From positions 372,001 through 436,000 of the forward strand of contig NHNY01000005.1 of NCBI GenBank assembly GCA_002786065.1: a stretch of DNA of 64,000 bases. Reading direction: 5' to 3'. The first letter of the stretch is position 1. Every line of letters begins with the position of its first letter. Shown piece by piece: positions 63,658-64,000 of this stretch. Below the pieces are notes generated by a model, which was not told the DNA's origin, searched no databases, and saw only the letters and a program-made list of their open reading frames with translations. Source of the DNA: Microcyclospora pomicola (Eukaryota; Ascomycota; Dothideomycetes; Capnodiales). The translations under genes were made by a program, and so were the position numbers.

Positions 63658-64000
63658 TCAGGAAGCCTTCTTCTTGATCAACGGTAAGCCGGGCATCTTC
63701 GTCTTCGAGACATCCCGGCCAACCTTCTGGACCTGCGCGACAGCGTCTCCAAGGAGCACCCGCACAGCACCTTCCAGCCGGTGATCCTTCTTTCGCCGCA
63801 TGTACAAGATGATGATCCATAGTATTACGGCATCAGCCACGAAGAGCTGGACAGCCCACCATCCCAACCTCAGCACCCAGCCGACTATGCTGTTTCTTCT
63901 CTGCTGGCTGAAGAAGCGCCGTAGTTCTAGTTGTTCACGTAGCGCCGTTACTTCCGTCGTGAGCTTGATCAGGGAGCTCTCTATCCGCCTCCGCCACCGC
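63658..64000 (-). CDS. C-terminal part of a single-pass membrane protein, cut by the window end
   Basis: The frame runs in from the right edge. It shows an amphipathic coiled helix (RIESSLIKLTTEVTALREQL), a basic stretch (RRFFSQQRRNS), one strong membrane helix (LFVADAVILWIIILYM, preceded by GWVLRLGWWAVQ) and a basic tail ending LPLIKKKAS. This order, coiled coil then near-terminal helix then short basic tail, suits a tail-anchored protein of the ER or another internal membrane. The KKKAS end resembles, but does not match, a dilysine retrieval signal. About 113 residues are visible; the identity depends on the part outside the window. Confidence 0.55.
   Translation of the reverse strand, partial: RWRRRIESSLIKLTTEVTALREQLELRRFFSQQRRNSIVGWVLRLGWWAVQLFVADAVILWIIILYMRRKKDHRLEGAVRVLLGDAVAQVQKVGRDVSKTKMPGLPLIKKKAS

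Overview
The window comes from the nuclear genome of a filamentous ascomycete. Evidence for this is the short introns (50-112 nt, one of 340 nt) with CTRAY-type branch points, intron-poor long genes, pyrimidine-rich leaders, and orthologues of Pezizomycotina genes such as the Neurospora PREG cyclin and fungal-type carnitine acetyltransferase. A dothideomycete is my best guess, but that is inference. There is one 38-base run of N at 20657-20694. I recognise no virus copy, transposon, CRISPR array, tRNA or rRNA.

Layout. 0-4 kb: an NADPH-dependent FMN reductase, then a graveyard of three 5'-truncated genes typical of secondary-metabolite clusters (C6-type transcription factor, DHA2-type MFS exporter, FAD monooxygenase). 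4-8 kb: RNase H1, a small DUF202 membrane protein, and a small protein with six Cys-Pro motifs. 8.5-20 kb: TRS130 (TRAPPII), O-acetylhomoserine sulfhydrylase, QCR10, and the GID-complex armadillo subunit. 21-27 kb: PREG/PHO80 cyclin, a SLATT-domain membrane protein with a newly placed first exon, and RAD57. 27.8-41 kb: YAT2-type carnitine acetyltransferase, then the divergent SEC16/NEO1 pair. 41.6-52 kb: epoxide hydrolase, PET100, ECI1, HUS1, an F-box protein, and mitochondrial GTPase MSS1. 52-64 kb: a candidate small-peptide locus, a gene-poor stretch, formate dehydrogenase, an orphan gene, a secreted amidase, a 155-residue orphan, and the 3' end of a membrane protein cut by the window edge.

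Most genes are single-copy housekeeping genes. Themes are the secretory pathway (TRS130, SEC16, NEO1), mitochondrial function (QCR10, PET100, MSS1, perhaps FDH), peroxisomal and acyl-carnitine carbon use (ECI1, YAT2), and genome maintenance (RNase H1, RAD57, HUS1). Several pairs are divergent and share 340-560 bp promoters (SEC16/NEO1, PET100/ECI1, HUS1/F-box).

The least ordinary items are the collapsed metabolite-cluster remnant, the Cys-Pro repeat protein, the SLATT protein, and the twin GRGGYN peptides near 53 kb. Many open frames begin at non-AUG codons, so starts were moved to the first plausible ATG. Splice sites were read by eye and have not been checked against transcripts.
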